From NCBI GenBank assembly GCA_004294265.1, contig REAG01000119.1:1-46240 (forward strand): a stretch of 46,240 nucleotides of DNA, read 5' to 3'. Below, piece after piece: positions 11,169-22,260 of the stretch (position 1 is its first letter; each line of letters begins with the position of its first letter). The DNA is from Cytophagales bacterium. GTDB lineage: Bacteria > Bacteroidota > Bacteroidia > Cytophagales > UBA9547. The notes beneath the pieces were generated by a model, which worked only from the letters and a program-made list of their open reading frames with translations, ran no database searches and was not told the DNA's origin. A program made the position numbers and the translations under genes.

Positions 11169-11437
11169 TGGCTAAAGAATCAGTAAAAGCAAGACAATTA
11201 AAAAGAGAGGCAACTGTTGCTCGTTATGCAGCAAAAAGAAAGTCACTTAAAGAAGCTGGAGATTATTTAGCTTTAGATAAACTTCCTAAAAATGCTTCTC
11301 CTGTAAGACTTCACAATAGATGTAAGTTGACTGGTCGTCCTAAGGGATATATGAGAAAATTTGGAATATGTAGAAATCAATTTCGAGAAATGGCTTCTGC
11401 AGGAAAAATTCCAGGATTAATTAAAGCGAGTTGGTAA
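11168..11437 (+). CDS. rpsN: 30S ribosomal protein S14
   Basis: [14 protein letters not shown]...[31 protein letters not shown]. Confidence 0.99.
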   Translation: MAKESVKARQLKREATVARYAAKRKSLKEAGDYLALDKLPKNASPVRLHNRCKLTGRPKGYMRKFGICRNQFREMASAGKIPGLIKASW

Positions 11438-11461
11438 TATCAAAATTTGGGTTTATATTTG
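11431..11461 (+). promoter_or_regulatory. Candidate internal Bacteroidetes-type promoter upstream of rpsH (TTG-N20-TATATTTG)
   Basis: TTG 11431-11433, TATATTTG 11454-11461, in the unusually long (48 bp) rpsN-rpsH gap. Confidence 0.6.
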
Positions 11462-11485
11462 CAACCCTTTTAAAAATAACAAAAA

Positions 11486-11881
11486 ATGGATTCAATTGGA
11501 GATTTTCTCACAAGAATTAGAAATGCTTCTATGGCAAGCCATAGAGTGTTAGAAGTTCCTTCTTCTAAGTTAAAAAAAGAAATAGTTAAAGTACTTTTCG
11601 ATAAAGGATATATTCTTAATTATAAATTTGAAGAAGAGGATTCTAAACATCCTTCTATAAAAATTGCGTTAAAGTATAATAATTTTAACAAAAAGAATTC
11701 TATAACTTCTTTAGAAAGAATTTCTAAACCTGGTCTTAGAAAATATGTTCATTTTGAAAAGTTACCTCGTGTACTTAGCGGATTAGGAATTGCTGTAATG
11801 TCCACATCTAAAGGCGTGATGACAGATAAAGAAGCTAGAACATTAAAAATTGGTGGTGAGGTTTTATGTTATGTTTATTAA
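11486..11881 (+). CDS. rpsH: 30S ribosomal protein S8
   Basis: DSIGDFLTRIRNASMASH...LGIAVMSTSKGVMTDKEAR. Confidence 0.99.
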   Translation: MDSIGDFLTRIRNASMASHRVLEVPSSKLKKEIVKVLFDKGYILNYKFEEEDSKHPSIKIALKYNNFNKKNSITSLERISKPGLRKYVHFEKLPRVLSGLGIAVMSTSKGVMTDKEARTLKIGGEVLCYVY

Positions 11882-11890
11882 TTTGATATT

Positions 11891-12448
11891 ATGTCTAGAA
11901 TTGGTAAAAAATCGATAATGCTTCCTGAAAAAGTGGAAGTTACGCTTGATAAAAGTAACTTGGTTACTGTAAAAGGACCAAAAGGTACTTTATTTCAAAA
12001 AGTTGATGCAGATATTTCTGTAAATATTGAAGGAAAGGATATTTCATTAACCCGTCCCACAGAGCAAAAAAGACACAAAGCTTTACATGGTTTGTATCGT
12101 TCTTTAATTGCAAACATGGTTGAAGGTGTAAGTAATGGATACAAAAAAGAAATCGAACTAGTTGGTGTTGGTTACAAAGCTACTAATCAAGGTAATTTAT
12201 TGGAATTAAGTTTAGGTTTTTCGCATGCTATTTTCTTTAATTTACCATCTGAATTGAAATTGACTACTATTACTGAAAAAGGTAAAAACCCTACTATTGT
12301 TTTAGAGGGAATTGATAAACAGCTTATAGGACAGGTTTCAGCTAAATTAAGATCTTTTAGAAAAGTTGAACCTTATAAAGGTAAAGGTGTTCGTTTTGTT
12401 GGTGAAATTGTAAGAAGAAAAGCTGGTAAAACTTCAGCAAAAAAATAA
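11891..12448 (+). CDS. rplF: 50S ribosomal protein L6
   Basis: MSRIGKKSIMLPEKVEV...EPYKGKGVRFVGEIVRRKAGK. Confidence 0.99.
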   Translation: MSRIGKKSIMLPEKVEVTLDKSNLVTVKGPKGTLFQKVDADISVNIEGKDISLTRPTEQKRHKALHGLYRSLIANMVEGVSNGYKKEIELVGVGYKATNQGNLLELSLGFSHAIFFNLPSELKLTTITEKGKNPTIVLEGIDKQLIGQVSAKLRSFRKVEPYKGKGVRFVGEIVRRKAGKTSAKK

Positions 12449-12453
12449 TAATC

Positions 12454-12804
12454 ATGTCAGTAAGTAAAGAAACAAGGAGATTAAAGATACGAACAAAAAT
12501 TCGTAGTAAAATTTCAGGTATTGCGTCAAAACCTCGTTTAGCAGTTTTTAGAAGTAATACTGCTATTTATGCTCAATTAATTGATGATTCTAAGGGTTTA
12601 ACATTGTTAAGTTCATCTTCTTCAAACTTAAAGTTAGAAAAAGGTTCTAAATTTGAAAAATCTAAAACAGTAGGTTTAGAATTAGCTAAATCAGCTATAA
12701 AAAGTGGTATCACTGAAGTTGTTTTTGATAGAGCTGGTTATTTATATCATGGTCGAGTAAAAGCTTTAGCAGAAGGTGCGAGAGAGGGAGGTTTAAAATT
12801 TTAA
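12454..12804 (+). CDS. rplR: 50S ribosomal protein L18
   Basis: KPRLAVFRSNTAIYAQLIDD...VVFDRAGYLYHGRVKALAEGAREGGLKF. Confidence 0.99.
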   Translation: MSVSKETRRLKIRTKIRSKISGIASKPRLAVFRSNTAIYAQLIDDSKGLTLLSSSSSNLKLEKGSKFEKSKTVGLELAKSAIKSGITEVVFDRAGYLYHGRVKALAEGAREGGLKF

Positions 12805-12807
12805 GTT

Positions 12808-13332
12808 ATGTTACAAGGAAATATATCAAAAGCTAAAGCATCTGATTCAGATTTAAAAGATCGTTTAGTTGCTGTTAATAGAGTTGCTAAAGTTGTTAAA
12901 GGTGGTAGAAGATTTAGTTTCTCTGCTATTGTAGTTGTAGGAGATGGAAATGGAGTTGTTGGATATGGGTTAGGTAAAGCTAACGAAATAACGGATGCTA
13001 TTACGAAAGGTATAGATGATGCAAAAAAGAATTTAATTAAAGTTCCTGTTCTTAAAGGAACAGTTCCTCATGAAAGTGAAGGAAACTTTAGTGGCGGTTT
13101 TGTTTTGTTAAAACCAGCTGCTGCTGGAACTGGTGTAATAGCAGGTGGAGCAATGCGTGCAGTTTTGGAAAGTGCTGGTATTAAAGATGTTTTAGCTAAA
13201 TCAAAGGGTTCTTCTAATCCACACAATGTGGTAAAAGCTACTTTTGATGCACTTTCTAGAATGAGAGATGCTTACACGGTTGCTAAACACAGAGGTATTT
13301 CAATGAAAAAAGTTTTTACAGGTCAACAATAA
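12808..13332 (+). CDS. rpsE: 30S ribosomal protein S5
   Basis: [31 protein letters not shown]. Confidence 0.99.
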   Translation: MLQGNISKAKASDSDLKDRLVAVNRVAKVVKGGRRFSFSAIVVVGDGNGVVGYGLGKANEITDAITKGIDDAKKNLIKVPVLKGTVPHESEGNFSGGFVLLKPAAAGTGVIAGGAMRAVLESAGIKDVLAKSKGSSNPHNVVKATFDALSRMRDAYTVAKHRGISMKKVFTGQQ

Positions 13333-13334
13333 TC

Positions 13335-13508
13335 ATGGCAAAAATAGTTATAACTCAGGTTAGAGGAACAATTGACAGACCTTTTGATCAAAAGCGTACA
13401 TTAGTTGCTTTAGGTCTAGGAAAGTTACATAGCAAAGTTGAAGTTGAGGCTACTCCTCAGATTTTGGGTATGGTAAAAAAAGTAAATCATTTAGTTGCTG
13501 TAAAGTAA
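13335..13508 (+). CDS. rpmD: 50S ribosomal protein L30 (57 aa; not in the ORF track)
   Basis: Translated by eye: MAKIVITQVRGTIDRPFDQKRTLVALGLGKLHSKVEVEATPQILGMVKKVNHLVAVK; rpsE-rpmD-rplO synteny. Confidence 0.97.
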   Translation: MAKIVITQVRGTIDRPFDQKRTLVALGLGKLHSKVEVEATPQILGMVKKVNHLVAVK

Positions 13509-13515
13509 TAATAAT

Positions 13516-13965
13516 ATGAAGTTAAGTAATTTAAGACCTGCTGAAGGTTCGGTTAAAACATCAAAAAGAATAGGACGAGGTCAAGGTTCTGGTAGAGGTG
13601 GTACTTCTACAAAAGGTCATAAAGGAGCTCAGTCTAGAACAGGATATAAAATAAAAATGGGTTTTGAAGGTGGGCAAATGCCTCTTCAAAGACGTATTCC
13701 TAAATTCGGATTTACAAATATTAATAAAATATATAGTAAAGCTATAAATTTAGATGTTTTACAAAATTTAGTTGATACTAAAAATATCTTTGATATTGAT
13801 TTTGATGTTTTATATACAAACGGATTAGTTTCAAAAAGTGATGTTGTTAAAGTTTTAGGTCGTGGTGAGCTAAAATCAAAAATTAATGTTAAGTTAAATT
13901 CATTTTCAAAAACTGCTTCTGATGCTATTACAAGCCTAGGCGGAACTTTTGAAATTGTTAAATAA
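13516..13965 (+). CDS. rplO: 50S ribosomal protein L15
   Basis: MKLSNLRPAEGSVKTSKRIGRGQGSGRGGTSTKGHKGAQSR. Confidence 0.99.
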   Translation: MKLSNLRPAEGSVKTSKRIGRGQGSGRGGTSTKGHKGAQSRTGYKIKMGFEGGQMPLQRRIPKFGFTNINKIYSKAINLDVLQNLVDTKNIFDIDFDVLYTNGLVSKSDVVKVLGRGELKSKINVKLNSFSKTASDAITSLGGTFEIVK

Positions 13966-13970
13966 ATATT

Positions 13971-15287
13971 ATGAAACGCCTAATAGATACATTTAATAAT
14001 ATTTTTGCTATAGAAGAACTAAAAAACCGTATAATAGCAACTTTGGGATTTTTACTTATCTTTAGGTTAGGATCTTATGTAGTTTTACCTGGATTAGATT
14101 CAACTAAATTAACTAAAAATACTGGTGGTATTTTAGGTCTTTTAGATACTATCTTAGGAGGTGCTTTTAGTAATGCGTCTGTTTTTGCTTTAGGTATTAT
14201 GCCCTATATATCTGCTTCAATTGTTTTACAACTTCTTACAATTGCAGTGCCATACTTTCAGAAAATGCAAAAGGAAGGTGAGTCTGGAAGAAAAAAAATA
14301 AACCAAATAACGAGAATACTTACTATTATAGTAACTTTTTTTCAATCTATAGGTTATGTATCTGCAACTATTCCTCAAGATGCTATATTAATCGATCCTT
14401 TTTTATTTAAAGCTTCTGCTATTTTAATTCTTATTTCAGGTACAATGTTTTGTATGTGGTTAGGTGAAAGAATTACCGACAGAGGTATAGGTAATGGAAT
14501 TTCAATGTTGATAATGGTTGGCATTATATCTCGTTTTCCTGGTGCTATTTATCAAGAAGCTGCTTCAAAAGGTATGTCTGGAGCTCTATTCTTTGTGGTT
14601 GAACTAGTAGCATTGTTTTTTGTTGTTATGGCTGTTATTATGCTTACTCAAGCTACAAGAAAAATACCAGTACAATATGCTAAGCAAGTTGTTGGAGGTC
14701 AAACTGTTGGTGGACAACGCCAATATATTCCCTTAAAGTTAAATACTTCAGGTGTAATGCCTATAATTTTTGCTCAATCACTCATGTTTTTACCTGCAAT
14801 GGTTGCTTCTATTTGGTCTGACTCAAGTGATTTAGCTAATAGTATTGGTACTACTTTTTCAAATTACACCTCATGGCAATATAATTTAGTTTTTGGTGTT
14901 TTGATTTTGTTATTTACATTTTTTTACACTGCTATTGCTGTTAATCCAATACAAATGGCTGAAGATATTAAAAGAAACAACGGTTTTGTTCCTGGTATAA
15001 AACCGGGTTCTCCAACGTCCGATTTTATTGATAATGTAATATCACGTATAACTTTACCTGGGGCATTATTTTTGGTTGCTATTGCTATATTACCTGCATT
15101 TGCTTCATTATTTGGCTTGACACGTGAGTTTTCTCAGTTTTTTGGAGGCACCTCATTGTTAATTATGGTGGGAGTTGTTTTAGATACACTTCAACAAGTA
15201 GAAAGTTATTTATTAATGAAAAGATACGATGGTTTAATGAAATCTGGTAGGGTTAAGGGTAGAGTAGAAACTGTTGATAATATTTAA
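13971..15287 (+). CDS. secY: Preprotein translocase subunit SecY
   Basis: Multi-TM protein; ALGIMPYISASIVLQLL, FYTAIAVNPIQMAEDIKRNNGFVPGIKPG. Confidence 0.99.
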   Translation: MKRLIDTFNNIFAIEELKNRIIATLGFLLIFRLGSYVVLPGLDSTKLTKNTGGILGLLDTILGGAFSNASVFALGIMPYISASIVLQLLTIAVPYFQKMQKEGESGRKKINQITRILTIIVTFFQSIGYVSATIPQDAILIDPFLFKASAILILISGTMFCMWLGERITDRGIGNGISMLIMVGIISRFPGAIYQEAASKGMSGALFFVVELVALFFVVMAVIMLTQATRKIPVQYAKQVVGGQTVGGQRQYIPLKLNTSGVMPIIFAQSLMFLPAMVASIWSDSSDLANSIGTTFSNYTSWQYNLVFGVLILLFTFFYTAIAVNPIQMAEDIKRNNGFVPGIKPGSPTSDFIDNVISRITLPGALFLVAIAILPAFASLFGLTREFSQFFGGTSLLIMVGVVLDTLQQVESYLLMKRYDGLMKSGRVKGRVETVDNI

Positions 15288-15295
15288 TTAAAATT

Positions 15296-16087
15296 ATGTT
15301 TTGGGAAAGATCCAAAATTTCATATAAATCAATAGAAGAAGTAAATCTTATAAGAGAGAGTGCTGATATATTGGGAAGAGTACATGGATTATTATCTAAA
15401 GAAATAAAAGAAGGTTTAACAACTATTAAATTAGATTCTTTAGCATATGATTTTATTATGGATAATAAATCTAAACCTAGTTTTCTAAAGTATAGAGATT
15501 TTCCTAATACATTGTGTGTTTCTGTTAATAATACAGTTGTACATGGTCTTCCTAGTAATTATGTTTTACAAGATGGAGATATTGTATCAATTGATTGTGG
15601 TGTATTAAAAAATGGTTTTCATGCAGACTCTGCATATACTTACAGAGTAGGTAATATTACTGAGGATGCAAAAAGGTTATTAAAAACGACTTATGATTCT
15701 TTGTATAAGGGTATTTCAGTATCCAAATCAGGACAAAGGGTTGGAGATATTGGTTTTACAGTTCAAAGTTATTGCGAAAACTTAGGTTATTCTGTAGTAA
15801 GAGAGTTGGTTGGTCATGGAGTTGGTGCATCTTTACACGAAGAACCTGAGGTTCCTAATTTTGGTCAAAGAGGTAAAGGACATAAATTAATTAAAGGTAT
15901 GGTTTTAGCGATAGAACCAATGATTAATTTAGGAAGAAAAGAAGTTTATCAAGAAAGCGATGGATGGACAGTGAATACAGTTGATGGAAAATTATCTGCT
16001 CATTTTGAACATACAGTTTTAATTACTGATAAAAATCCAGAAATATTAACGACATTTGAATATATATCAGAACATCAAAAAGTATAA
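15296..16087 (+). CDS. map: Type I methionine aminopeptidase
   Basis: DGDIVSIDCGV...GVGASLHEEPEVPNFG...GMVLAIEPMINLG. Confidence 0.98.
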   Translation: MFWERSKISYKSIEEVNLIRESADILGRVHGLLSKEIKEGLTTIKLDSLAYDFIMDNKSKPSFLKYRDFPNTLCVSVNNTVVHGLPSNYVLQDGDIVSIDCGVLKNGFHADSAYTYRVGNITEDAKRLLKTTYDSLYKGISVSKSGQRVGDIGFTVQSYCENLGYSVVRELVGHGVGASLHEEPEVPNFGQRGKGHKLIKGMVLAIEPMINLGRKEVYQESDGWTVNTVDGKLSAHFEHTVLITDKNPEILTTFEYISEHQKV

Positions 16088-16306
16088 ATGGCTAAGCAAG
16101 GTTCTATTGAACAAGACGGTTTAATTACAGAAGCATTATCAAATGCTATGTTTAAAGTTGAATTACAAAATGGTCATGAAGTAATTTGTCATATTTCTGG
16201 AAAGATGAGGATGAATTATATTAAGATTTTACCAGGAGATAAAGTTAAAGTACAAATGTCTCCTTATGATTTATCAAAAGGAAGAATTACATTAAGATAT
16301 AAGTAG
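16088..16306 (+). CDS. infA: Translation initiation factor IF-1
   Basis: [53 protein letters not shown]. Confidence 0.99.
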   Translation: MAKQGSIEQDGLITEALSNAMFKVELQNGHEVICHISGKMRMNYIKILPGDKVKVQMSPYDLSKGRITLRYK

Positions 16307-16311
16307 TTATT

Positions 16312-16428
16312 ATGAAAGTTAAAGCGTCAATTAAAAAAAGAAGTGTCGACTGCAAAATTATACGCAGAAAAGGCAAATTATTTGTAATTAATAAAAAGAA
16401 TCCACGTTACAAACAAAGACAAGGTTAA
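16312..16428 (+). CDS. rpmJ: 50S ribosomal protein L36 (38 aa; not in the ORF track)
   Basis: Translated by eye: [38 protein letters not shown]; infA-rpmJ-rpsM synteny. Confidence 0.97.
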   Translation: MKVKASIKKRSVDCKIIRRKGKLFVINKKNPRYKQRQG

Positions 16429-16439
16429 TAAAAATCGAT

Positions 16440-16817
16440 ATGGCAAGGATAGCAGGTGTAGATATACCAGATAATAAACGAGGTGAAATTTCTCTTACAT
16501 ACATTTATGGTATAGGTAAGAGTTCTTCTCAACAAATTTTATCAAAGGCAGGTGTTTCTGTTGATAAAAAAGTTAAAGATTGGTCTGAAGAAGAAGCGAA
16601 TTCAATTCGTGGTATAATTTCAACGGATCATAAAACTGAAGGTGTATTAAAGTCAGAAATTCAACTTTCTATTAAAAGGTTAATGGATATTGGTTGTTAT
16701 CGTGGTTTAAGACATCGTAAAGGTTTACCTGTTAGAGGTCAAAGAACTAAAAATAATTCTCGTACAAGAAAAGGTAAGAGAAAAACAGTTGCTAACAAAA
16801 AGAAAGCCACTAAATAA
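16440..16817 (+). CDS. rpsM: 30S ribosomal protein S13
   Basis: [26 protein letters not shown]...[24 protein letters not shown]. Confidence 0.99.
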   Translation: MARIAGVDIPDNKRGEISLTYIYGIGKSSSQQILSKAGVSVDKKVKDWSEEEANSIRGIISTDHKTEGVLKSEIQLSIKRLMDIGCYRGLRHRKGLPVRGQRTKNNSRTRKGKRKTVANKKKATK

Positions 16818-16835
16818 TATATAATTATCAAAAAA

Positions 16836-17228
16836 ATGGCACAAAAGAAAAAAGATAAATCTAAGAAAAGAGTTGTAGTAGTAGAGCCAATTGGTGAAGT
16901 GCATATACAAGCAACTTTTAATAATATAATAATATCTATTACCAATTCTAATGGTCAAGTAATTTCTTGGGGTTCTGCTGGTAAAATGGGTTTTAAAGGT
17001 TCTAAAAAAAATACACCCTATGCGGCTCAATTAGCTGCATCAAGTGCAGCTCAGGTTGCTTTTGAATTAGGAATGCGTAAAGCAGTTGTATTTGTAAAAG
17101 GTCCTGGTTCTGGCAGAGAATCTGCCATTAGAACTATTCAAAATACTGGAATTGAAGTTACAACAATAAAAGATATTACTCCAATTCCTCATAATGGTTG
17201 TCGTCCACCAAAGAAGAGAAGAGTATAA
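16836..17228 (+). CDS. rpsK: 30S ribosomal protein S11
   Basis: [46 protein letters not shown]. Confidence 0.99.
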   Translation: MAQKKKDKSKKRVVVVEPIGEVHIQATFNNIIISITNSNGQVISWGSAGKMGFKGSKKNTPYAAQLAASSAAQVAFELGMRKAVVFVKGPGSGRESAIRTIQNTGIEVTTIKDITPIPHNGCRPPKKRRV

Positions 17229-17248
17229 TACTTTAATAAAAATTTAAA

Positions 17249-17854
17249 ATGGCAAGATATACAGGCCCTAAGGCAAAAATTTCAAGAAGATTTGGAGAAC
17301 CTATTTTAGGTCATAGCAAAGCTTTACAAAAAAAGAATTATGCACCTGGAATGCATGGTAAAGGTAAACGTGGAAAAAAATCTGAATATGCTGTTCAATT
17401 AGCTGAAAAACAAAAAGCTAAATATACTTACGGTTTACTTGAAAGACAATTCGCAAAAACTTTTGAATTAGCTGCAAGAAAGGATGGTATAACTGGTGAG
17501 AATTTATTAAAATTCTTAGAAGCAAGATTAGATAATACTGTTTATAGATTGGGAATTGCTCCAACTAGAAGAGCTGCTCGTCAATTAGTAGGTCATAATC
17601 ATATTTTAGTTAACGGAAGTTTAGTTAACATTCCATCTATGATTTTGAAAGCTGGAGATAGTATAGCTGTGAGAGAAAAATCTAAATCTTTAGAAACTAT
17701 TACTGCTTCATTATCAGCTAGAACATCTAAAAGATTTAATTGGCTTGAGTGGGATACGACTATGATGACAGGGAAAATTATTAACTATCCTGATCGTCAA
17801 TCAATTCCTGAAAATATCAACGAACAATTGATTGTTGAATTATATTCTAAATAA
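17249..17854 (+). CDS. rpsD: 30S ribosomal protein S4
   Basis: [20 protein letters not shown]...[27 protein letters not shown]. Confidence 0.99.
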   Translation: MARYTGPKAKISRRFGEPILGHSKALQKKNYAPGMHGKGKRGKKSEYAVQLAEKQKAKYTYGLLERQFAKTFELAARKDGITGENLLKFLEARLDNTVYRLGIAPTRRAARQLVGHNHILVNGSLVNIPSMILKAGDSIAVREKSKSLETITASLSARTSKRFNWLEWDTTMMTGKIINYPDRQSIPENINEQLIVELYSK

Positions 17855-17878
17855 TACATTAATTATAACCATATACAA

Positions 17879-18871
17879 ATGTCTATATTAGCATTTCAAA
17901 TGCCTGACAAAGTTGTCATGGAAAAAGCCGATGACTTTAAAGGTTTCTTCGAATTCAAGCCATTAGAAAGAGGTTTTGGTGTAACTATCGGTAACGCTTT
18001 AAGACGAATTTTGCTTTCTTCTCTTGAAGGCTATGCAATTACATCCATTAAAATAAGTGGTGTTTTGCATGAATTTTCAACAATCGAAGGCGTAAAAGAG
18101 GATGTTAGTGAAATTATTTTAAATCTTAAAAAAGTAAGGTTTAAAAAAGTACCTGATGTTATGTTAGATAATCGGGTGTCATTATCTTGTAAGAATAAAG
18201 AGGTATTTACTGCTGGTATGCTTCAGGATTCTACTTCTTGTTTTCAAATATTAAATCCTGATTTTGTAATTTGCAATTTTGCCCCATCTACAAAGTTTGA
18301 GATTGAATTAACTGTTGAAAAAGGTAGAGGTTATGTTCCTTCAGAAGAGCATAAATTTACAGATCAAGTTCTAGGAGTTATCCCTATTGATTCGATTTTT
18401 ACGCCTATCAAGAATGTTAAATATACTATTGAAAATACTCGTGTAGAGCAAAAAACAGATTACGAGAAATTACTATTAGAGATTGATACTGATGGTTCTA
18501 TACATCCTGAAGAAGCTCTAAAAGGTGCAGCCTATATTCTTATTCAACATTTCATGTTGTTTTCTGATAAAACTATGACTTTTGAAAGTGTTAAAGCTGA
18601 AGAAGTTGAAACTGTTGATGAAGAGTATTTACATATGCGTAAATTATTGAAAACATCTTTAGCTGATTTAGATTTATCTGTTCGTGCTTATAATTGCTTA
18701 AAAGCGGCTGATGTTAAATCACTAGGTGATTTGGCTTCTTTAGATGTATCGGATATGATGAAATTTAGAAACTTTGGAAAAAAATCTTTAGCTGAATTGG
18801 AGCAATTAATGTCTGATAAAAATCTCCGCTTTGGAATGGATACTGTAAAATATAAATTAGACGAAGATTAA
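17879..18871 (+). CDS. rpoA: DNA-directed RNA polymerase alpha subunit
   Basis: [46 protein letters not shown]; alpha-[18 protein letters not shown]. Confidence 0.99.
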   Translation: MSILAFQMPDKVVMEKADDFKGFFEFKPLERGFGVTIGNALRRILLSSLEGYAITSIKISGVLHEFSTIEGVKEDVSEIILNLKKVRFKKVPDVMLDNRVSLSCKNKEVFTAGMLQDSTSCFQILNPDFVICNFAPSTKFEIELTVEKGRGYVPSEEHKFTDQVLGVIPIDSIFTPIKNVKYTIENTRVEQKTDYEKLLLEIDTDGSIHPEEALKGAAYILIQHFMLFSDKTMTFESVKAEEVETVDEEYLHMRKLLKTSLADLDLSVRAYNCLKAADVKSLGDLASLDVSDMMKFRNFGKKSLAELEQLMSDKNLRFGMDTVKYKLDED

Positions 18872-18873
18872 TT

Positions 18874-19350
18874 ATGAGACACGGAAAAACTGACAACCAT
18901 TTAGGTAGAACTTCTCAACACCGTCAAGCGTTGTTGAAAAATATGGCTAGCTCGTTGATAATTCATAAAAGAATTGAAACAACTGTTGCTAAGGCTAAAG
19001 AATTAAAAAAATACGTAGAACCTCTTTTAACTAAATCTAAAGATGATACTACGCATTCTCGCAGAACTGTTTTTTCATATCTACAAAATAAAGATTCTAT
19101 AAAAGAACTTTATAATACAGTAGCTGAAAAGATAGCAAATCGTCCTGGTGGATATACTCGTATTATTAGACTTGGTAATCGTTTAGGTGATAATGCTGAT
19201 ATGTGTATTATGGAATTAGTAGATTTCAATTTGTTGTATAGTAACTCTAAAGAGGATGCTAAACCTAAAACAAGAAGAAGTCGAAAATCATCTGCTAAAA
19301 CTTCTGATGCTGTTGAACCAACATCTGATGATATTTCAAATAAAGAATAG
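18874..19350 (+). CDS. rplQ: 50S ribosomal protein L17
   Basis: [29 protein letters not shown]. Confidence 0.99.
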   Translation: MRHGKTDNHLGRTSQHRQALLKNMASSLIIHKRIETTVAKAKELKKYVEPLLTKSKDDTTHSRRTVFSYLQNKDSIKELYNTVAEKIANRPGGYTRIIRLGNRLGDNADMCIMELVDFNLLYSNSKEDAKPKTRRSRKSSAKTSDAVEPTSDDISNKE

Positions 19351-19354
19351 TTAT

Positions 19355-19390
19355 AAAAAAACAGATTATTTTAAAATAATCTGTTTTTTT
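19355..19390. terminator. Bidirectional intrinsic-terminator-like hairpin between convergent rplQ and dinB-like genes
   Basis: Perfect 24-nt palindrome ACAGATTATTTTAAAATAATCTGT (19361-19384) flanked by A-tract and T-tract. Confidence 0.8.
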
Positions 19391-19445
19391 ATGTTAATTA
19401 AAATATAAAATACTTTATTTTCTGGTTTTTTATTAAAAATATTTT

Positions 19446-19916
19446 TTACCAAAATTCAGGAAAAGTTCTACAATATTTTATATAATCAACTTTAGGAGCT
19501 TCTAATTTTAAGTCACTAATTTTGTAAGTTATTTGTCCTCTGTGATGTGCTGAATGATTTGCAATATGAATAAAAATATCAAATAATGTATTAAAGTATT
19601 TTTCTTCATTTGTAGTAATATATTCTATTTTATCTGTTAAATCTCTTGGTTTGATTTTAGATATATATTCTATATAAAATGATGAAATTTCATCATTCAT
19701 TTCTTTTAGTTTTGATGTGTTGTGAATATCCCAAATTTGGTAATTAAATTTCTTTTTTGGATAAAAACGAGCAAACCAAACGTATTGAGCATTCAAAATA
19801 TGACTTATGTTTTTATTTATACTGGCTTCAGTTATTTTATTCTTTTCAATTGCTTCTATTATGCTTTCATTTGCCCAATGATTGAAATTAAAAAGTCGAA
19901 TTAAATATTCTTTCAT
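19446..19916 (-). CDS. DinB-family protein
   Basis: NFNHWANESII...ISHILNAQYVWFARF...HIANHSAHHRGQITY with metal-binding His pattern. Confidence 0.8.
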   Translation of the reverse strand: MKEYLIRLFNFNHWANESIIEAIEKNKITEASINKNISHILNAQYVWFARFYPKKKFNYQIWDIHNTSKLKEMNDEISSFYIEYISKIKPRDLTDKIEYITTNEEKYFNTLFDIFIHIANHSAHHRGQITYKISDLKLEAPKVDYIKYCRTFPEFW

Positions 19917-19992
19917 TTTAGTATGTGTTTACTTGTGAGTTATATTTTTAAAAATATAATATTTTCTTATTTATAGTTAATTTATTAAATAT

Positions 19993-22023
19993 TTAGACTT
20001 TATTTTTTAATTCTAAAATTAAAGCTGTTCTATTTGTAAGGTATAAACTTAAAATATTATTTTCGCCCTGAAGTTGTGTAATATAATCCATTTTATTATC
20101 AATTCTATTTTGTCCGCCAAAATTTGCGGCATCTGAATTTAATATAATTTTATATACGCCACTTTGTGGAACTTTAAATCGATAATCAAATATAGAATTT
20201 AATGGATTAAAATTAAAAACAAATATTAAGTTATTTCTTTCAAAAATGATCACTTTATTATTTTCATCCATGTTTAATTGAGATGCAGGCAATGATTGTA
20301 TCATTTTTTTGTTTTGACAAAGATGTATCATATCTGCATCAAATTTATTTAAAAAACGATATTTTAATTTTTCATTATCAACCAAGCTCCATTGTCTGCG
20401 TGCATATTTATAACTCCAATTATTTCCTTCTCTTGGGAAATCTATCCATTCTGGATGCCCAAATTCATTTCCAATAAAATTCATGTAACCTTCACCTCCT
20501 AATGAAAGTGTAATTAAACGAATCATTTTGTGTAATGCCATGCCCCTTTCAATTACATAGTCTTTATCTTCTTCGTCCATGTGCCAATACATTTCTTTGT
20601 CCATGAGCCAAAAAGCGAGTGTTTTATCACCTACAAGTGCTTGGTCGTGCGATTCTGCATAGCAAATTGTCTTTTCTTTCCACCTTCTGTTCGTTAAAGT
20701 TGAGTATAATTCATGTATATTCCACTCTTCATCACGAGTATGTTTTAGTAATTTTATCCAAAAGTCAGGTATTCCCATCCCTAATCTATAATCAAATCCA
20801 AGTCCTCCATCATCTGGAGTTCTGCAACCTCCTGGCATTCCACTCATATCCTCGCCTACTGTAAAAGCACCTTTTTTAAGTGAATGTACCAAATCATTGG
20901 CAAGAGTTAGGTACGTTACTGCATCCCAATCGACTTGAGATTTGAAATATTTATCATAATGATCGAAGGCTTCGTAAATTCCGTGATGTTCATAAAGCAT
21001 GGATGTAACGCCATCAAATCTAAATCCATCAAAATGAAATTCTTCTATCCAATATTTGAGGTTAGAAAGTAAAAATTGCGTTACTTCCCATTTTCCATAG
21101 TTAAATAATCTTGAATCCCATTGGTCGTGGTAACCTTTTCCGCCTTCATGAAAATATTGATATTCGGTACCATCTAATTGATTTAATCCCTCATCAAAGT
21201 TTTTTACAGCATGAGAATGGACTATATCCATTATAATTGCAATTCCTAATTTATGAGCTTGATTGACTAAATATTTTAAGTCTTCAGGAGTTCCGAATCG
21301 TGAGCTTGGAGCAAAATAATTTGAAACATGGTATCCAAACGAACCATAATAAGGGTGTTCGGCAATTGCCATCAATTGTATGGTATTGTATCCAAGTTTA
21401 TGAATTCTTGGCAAAACTTTATCGGCAAATTCACTGTAAGTTCCAACATTTTCTTTTTCAAGCGACATTCCAATATGAGCTTCATAAATTAATGGCATTT
21501 TCCCTTGATTTACTTCAAATTCTTTGTCTTCCCACTTAAACTCAGTTTTAGGTGCCCAATGTTGTCCTGAGAAAACTTTCGTATTTTCATCTTGAAAAGC
21601 CCTTTTTATATAAGCTGGAATTCTATCATGGTTTCCATTACTCGATTTTATATGAACTTTTAAAAGACTTTCGTGTTTAAAGGTTGATGAATAATCTGAA
21701 TCTGAAAGAAATATTTCCCAAATACCAGACTCGTTTTTTGTCAAAGGATGTGTTTCTCGGTTCCAATTATTAAAATCTCCGATTAAATAAAGTGCATGAG
21801 CTCCTGAAGCCCATTCTCTATACCAAAATCCTTTTTTATTTTCATCATAATTTATTCCAAAATATTTATATGCATCTGCAAATTGACTTAAACTTCCAGC
21901 ATGATTTTCAAATTCTTTTTTCTTGTCTAAATATCTTTTTTTGCGATTTAAAATATCCTCTTCATAAGGCTCTAACCATGGATCGTCAATTATTAACTGT
22001 ATTTTTGAATTAGAGTTAGACAT
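19993..22023 (-). CDS. glgB: 1,4-alpha-glucan branching enzyme (GH13, eukaryote-like architecture)
   Basis: CBM48-like N-terminus (WASGAHALYLIGDFNNWNRETHPLTK), HYGSFGYHVSNYFAPSSRFGTPEDLKYLV-like motif, DGFRFDGVTSMLYEHHG. Confidence 0.92.
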   Translation of the reverse strand: MSNSNSKIQLIIDDPWLEPYEEDILNRKKRYLDKKKEFENHAGSLSQFADAYKYFGINYDENKKGFWYREWASGAHALYLIGDFNNWNRETHPLTKNESGIWEIFLSDSDYSSTFKHESLLKVHIKSSNGNHDRIPAYIKRAFQDENTKVFSGQHWAPKTEFKWEDKEFEVNQGKMPLIYEAHIGMSLEKENVGTYSEFADKVLPRIHKLGYNTIQLMAIAEHPYYGSFGYHVSNYFAPSSRFGTPEDLKYLVNQAHKLGIAIIMDIVHSHAVKNFDEGLNQLDGTEYQYFHEGGKGYHDQWDSRLFNYGKWEVTQFLLSNLKYWIEEFHFDGFRFDGVTSMLYEHHGIYEAFDHYDKYFKSQVDWDAVTYLTLANDLVHSLKKGAFTVGEDMSGMPGGCRTPDDGGLGFDYRLGMGIPDFWIKLLKHTRDEEWNIHELYSTLTNRRWKEKTICYAESHDQALVGDKTLAFWLMDKEMYWHMDEEDKDYVIERGMALHKMIRLITLSLGGEGYMNFIGNEFGHPEWIDFPREGNNWSYKYARRQWSLVDNEKLKYRFLNKFDADMIHLCQNKKMIQSLPASQLNMDENNKVIIFERNNLIFVFNFNPLNSIFDYRFKVPQSGVYKIILNSDAANFGGQNRIDNKMDYITQLQGENNILSLYLTNRTALILELKNKV

Positions 22024-22260
22024 ATATTAATTTGTTTATTATTTTTATTTGTGTACGTTAATTTAAAATTTAAAGATGTTTTTAGAAGAACTATTTTTAA
22101 ATTTGTGAATTTATTTTAATTGCAATCAAATATAACATAATTAGAATAGTATCAATCAATTTAATTTTATTTGAAAAAGAATTTTTGATTTTTTTTAAGA
22201 AAATTTTAATAAATTTCTTTAAAATTTTTATTTGTTCAATTATAAAGAAATTAGTTGTAT

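Noticed and set aside
16312-16428. Loss of zinc-binding Cys/His in L36 (rpmJ)
   Set aside because: Only one Cys remains, but to my knowledge zinc-less L36 is common in Bacteroidota, so not novel.
16725-17030. Antisense ORFs over rpsM/rpsK
   Set aside because: Shadow ORFs of highly conserved genes; Phe/Leu/Ser-rich reverse of Lys/Arg codons.
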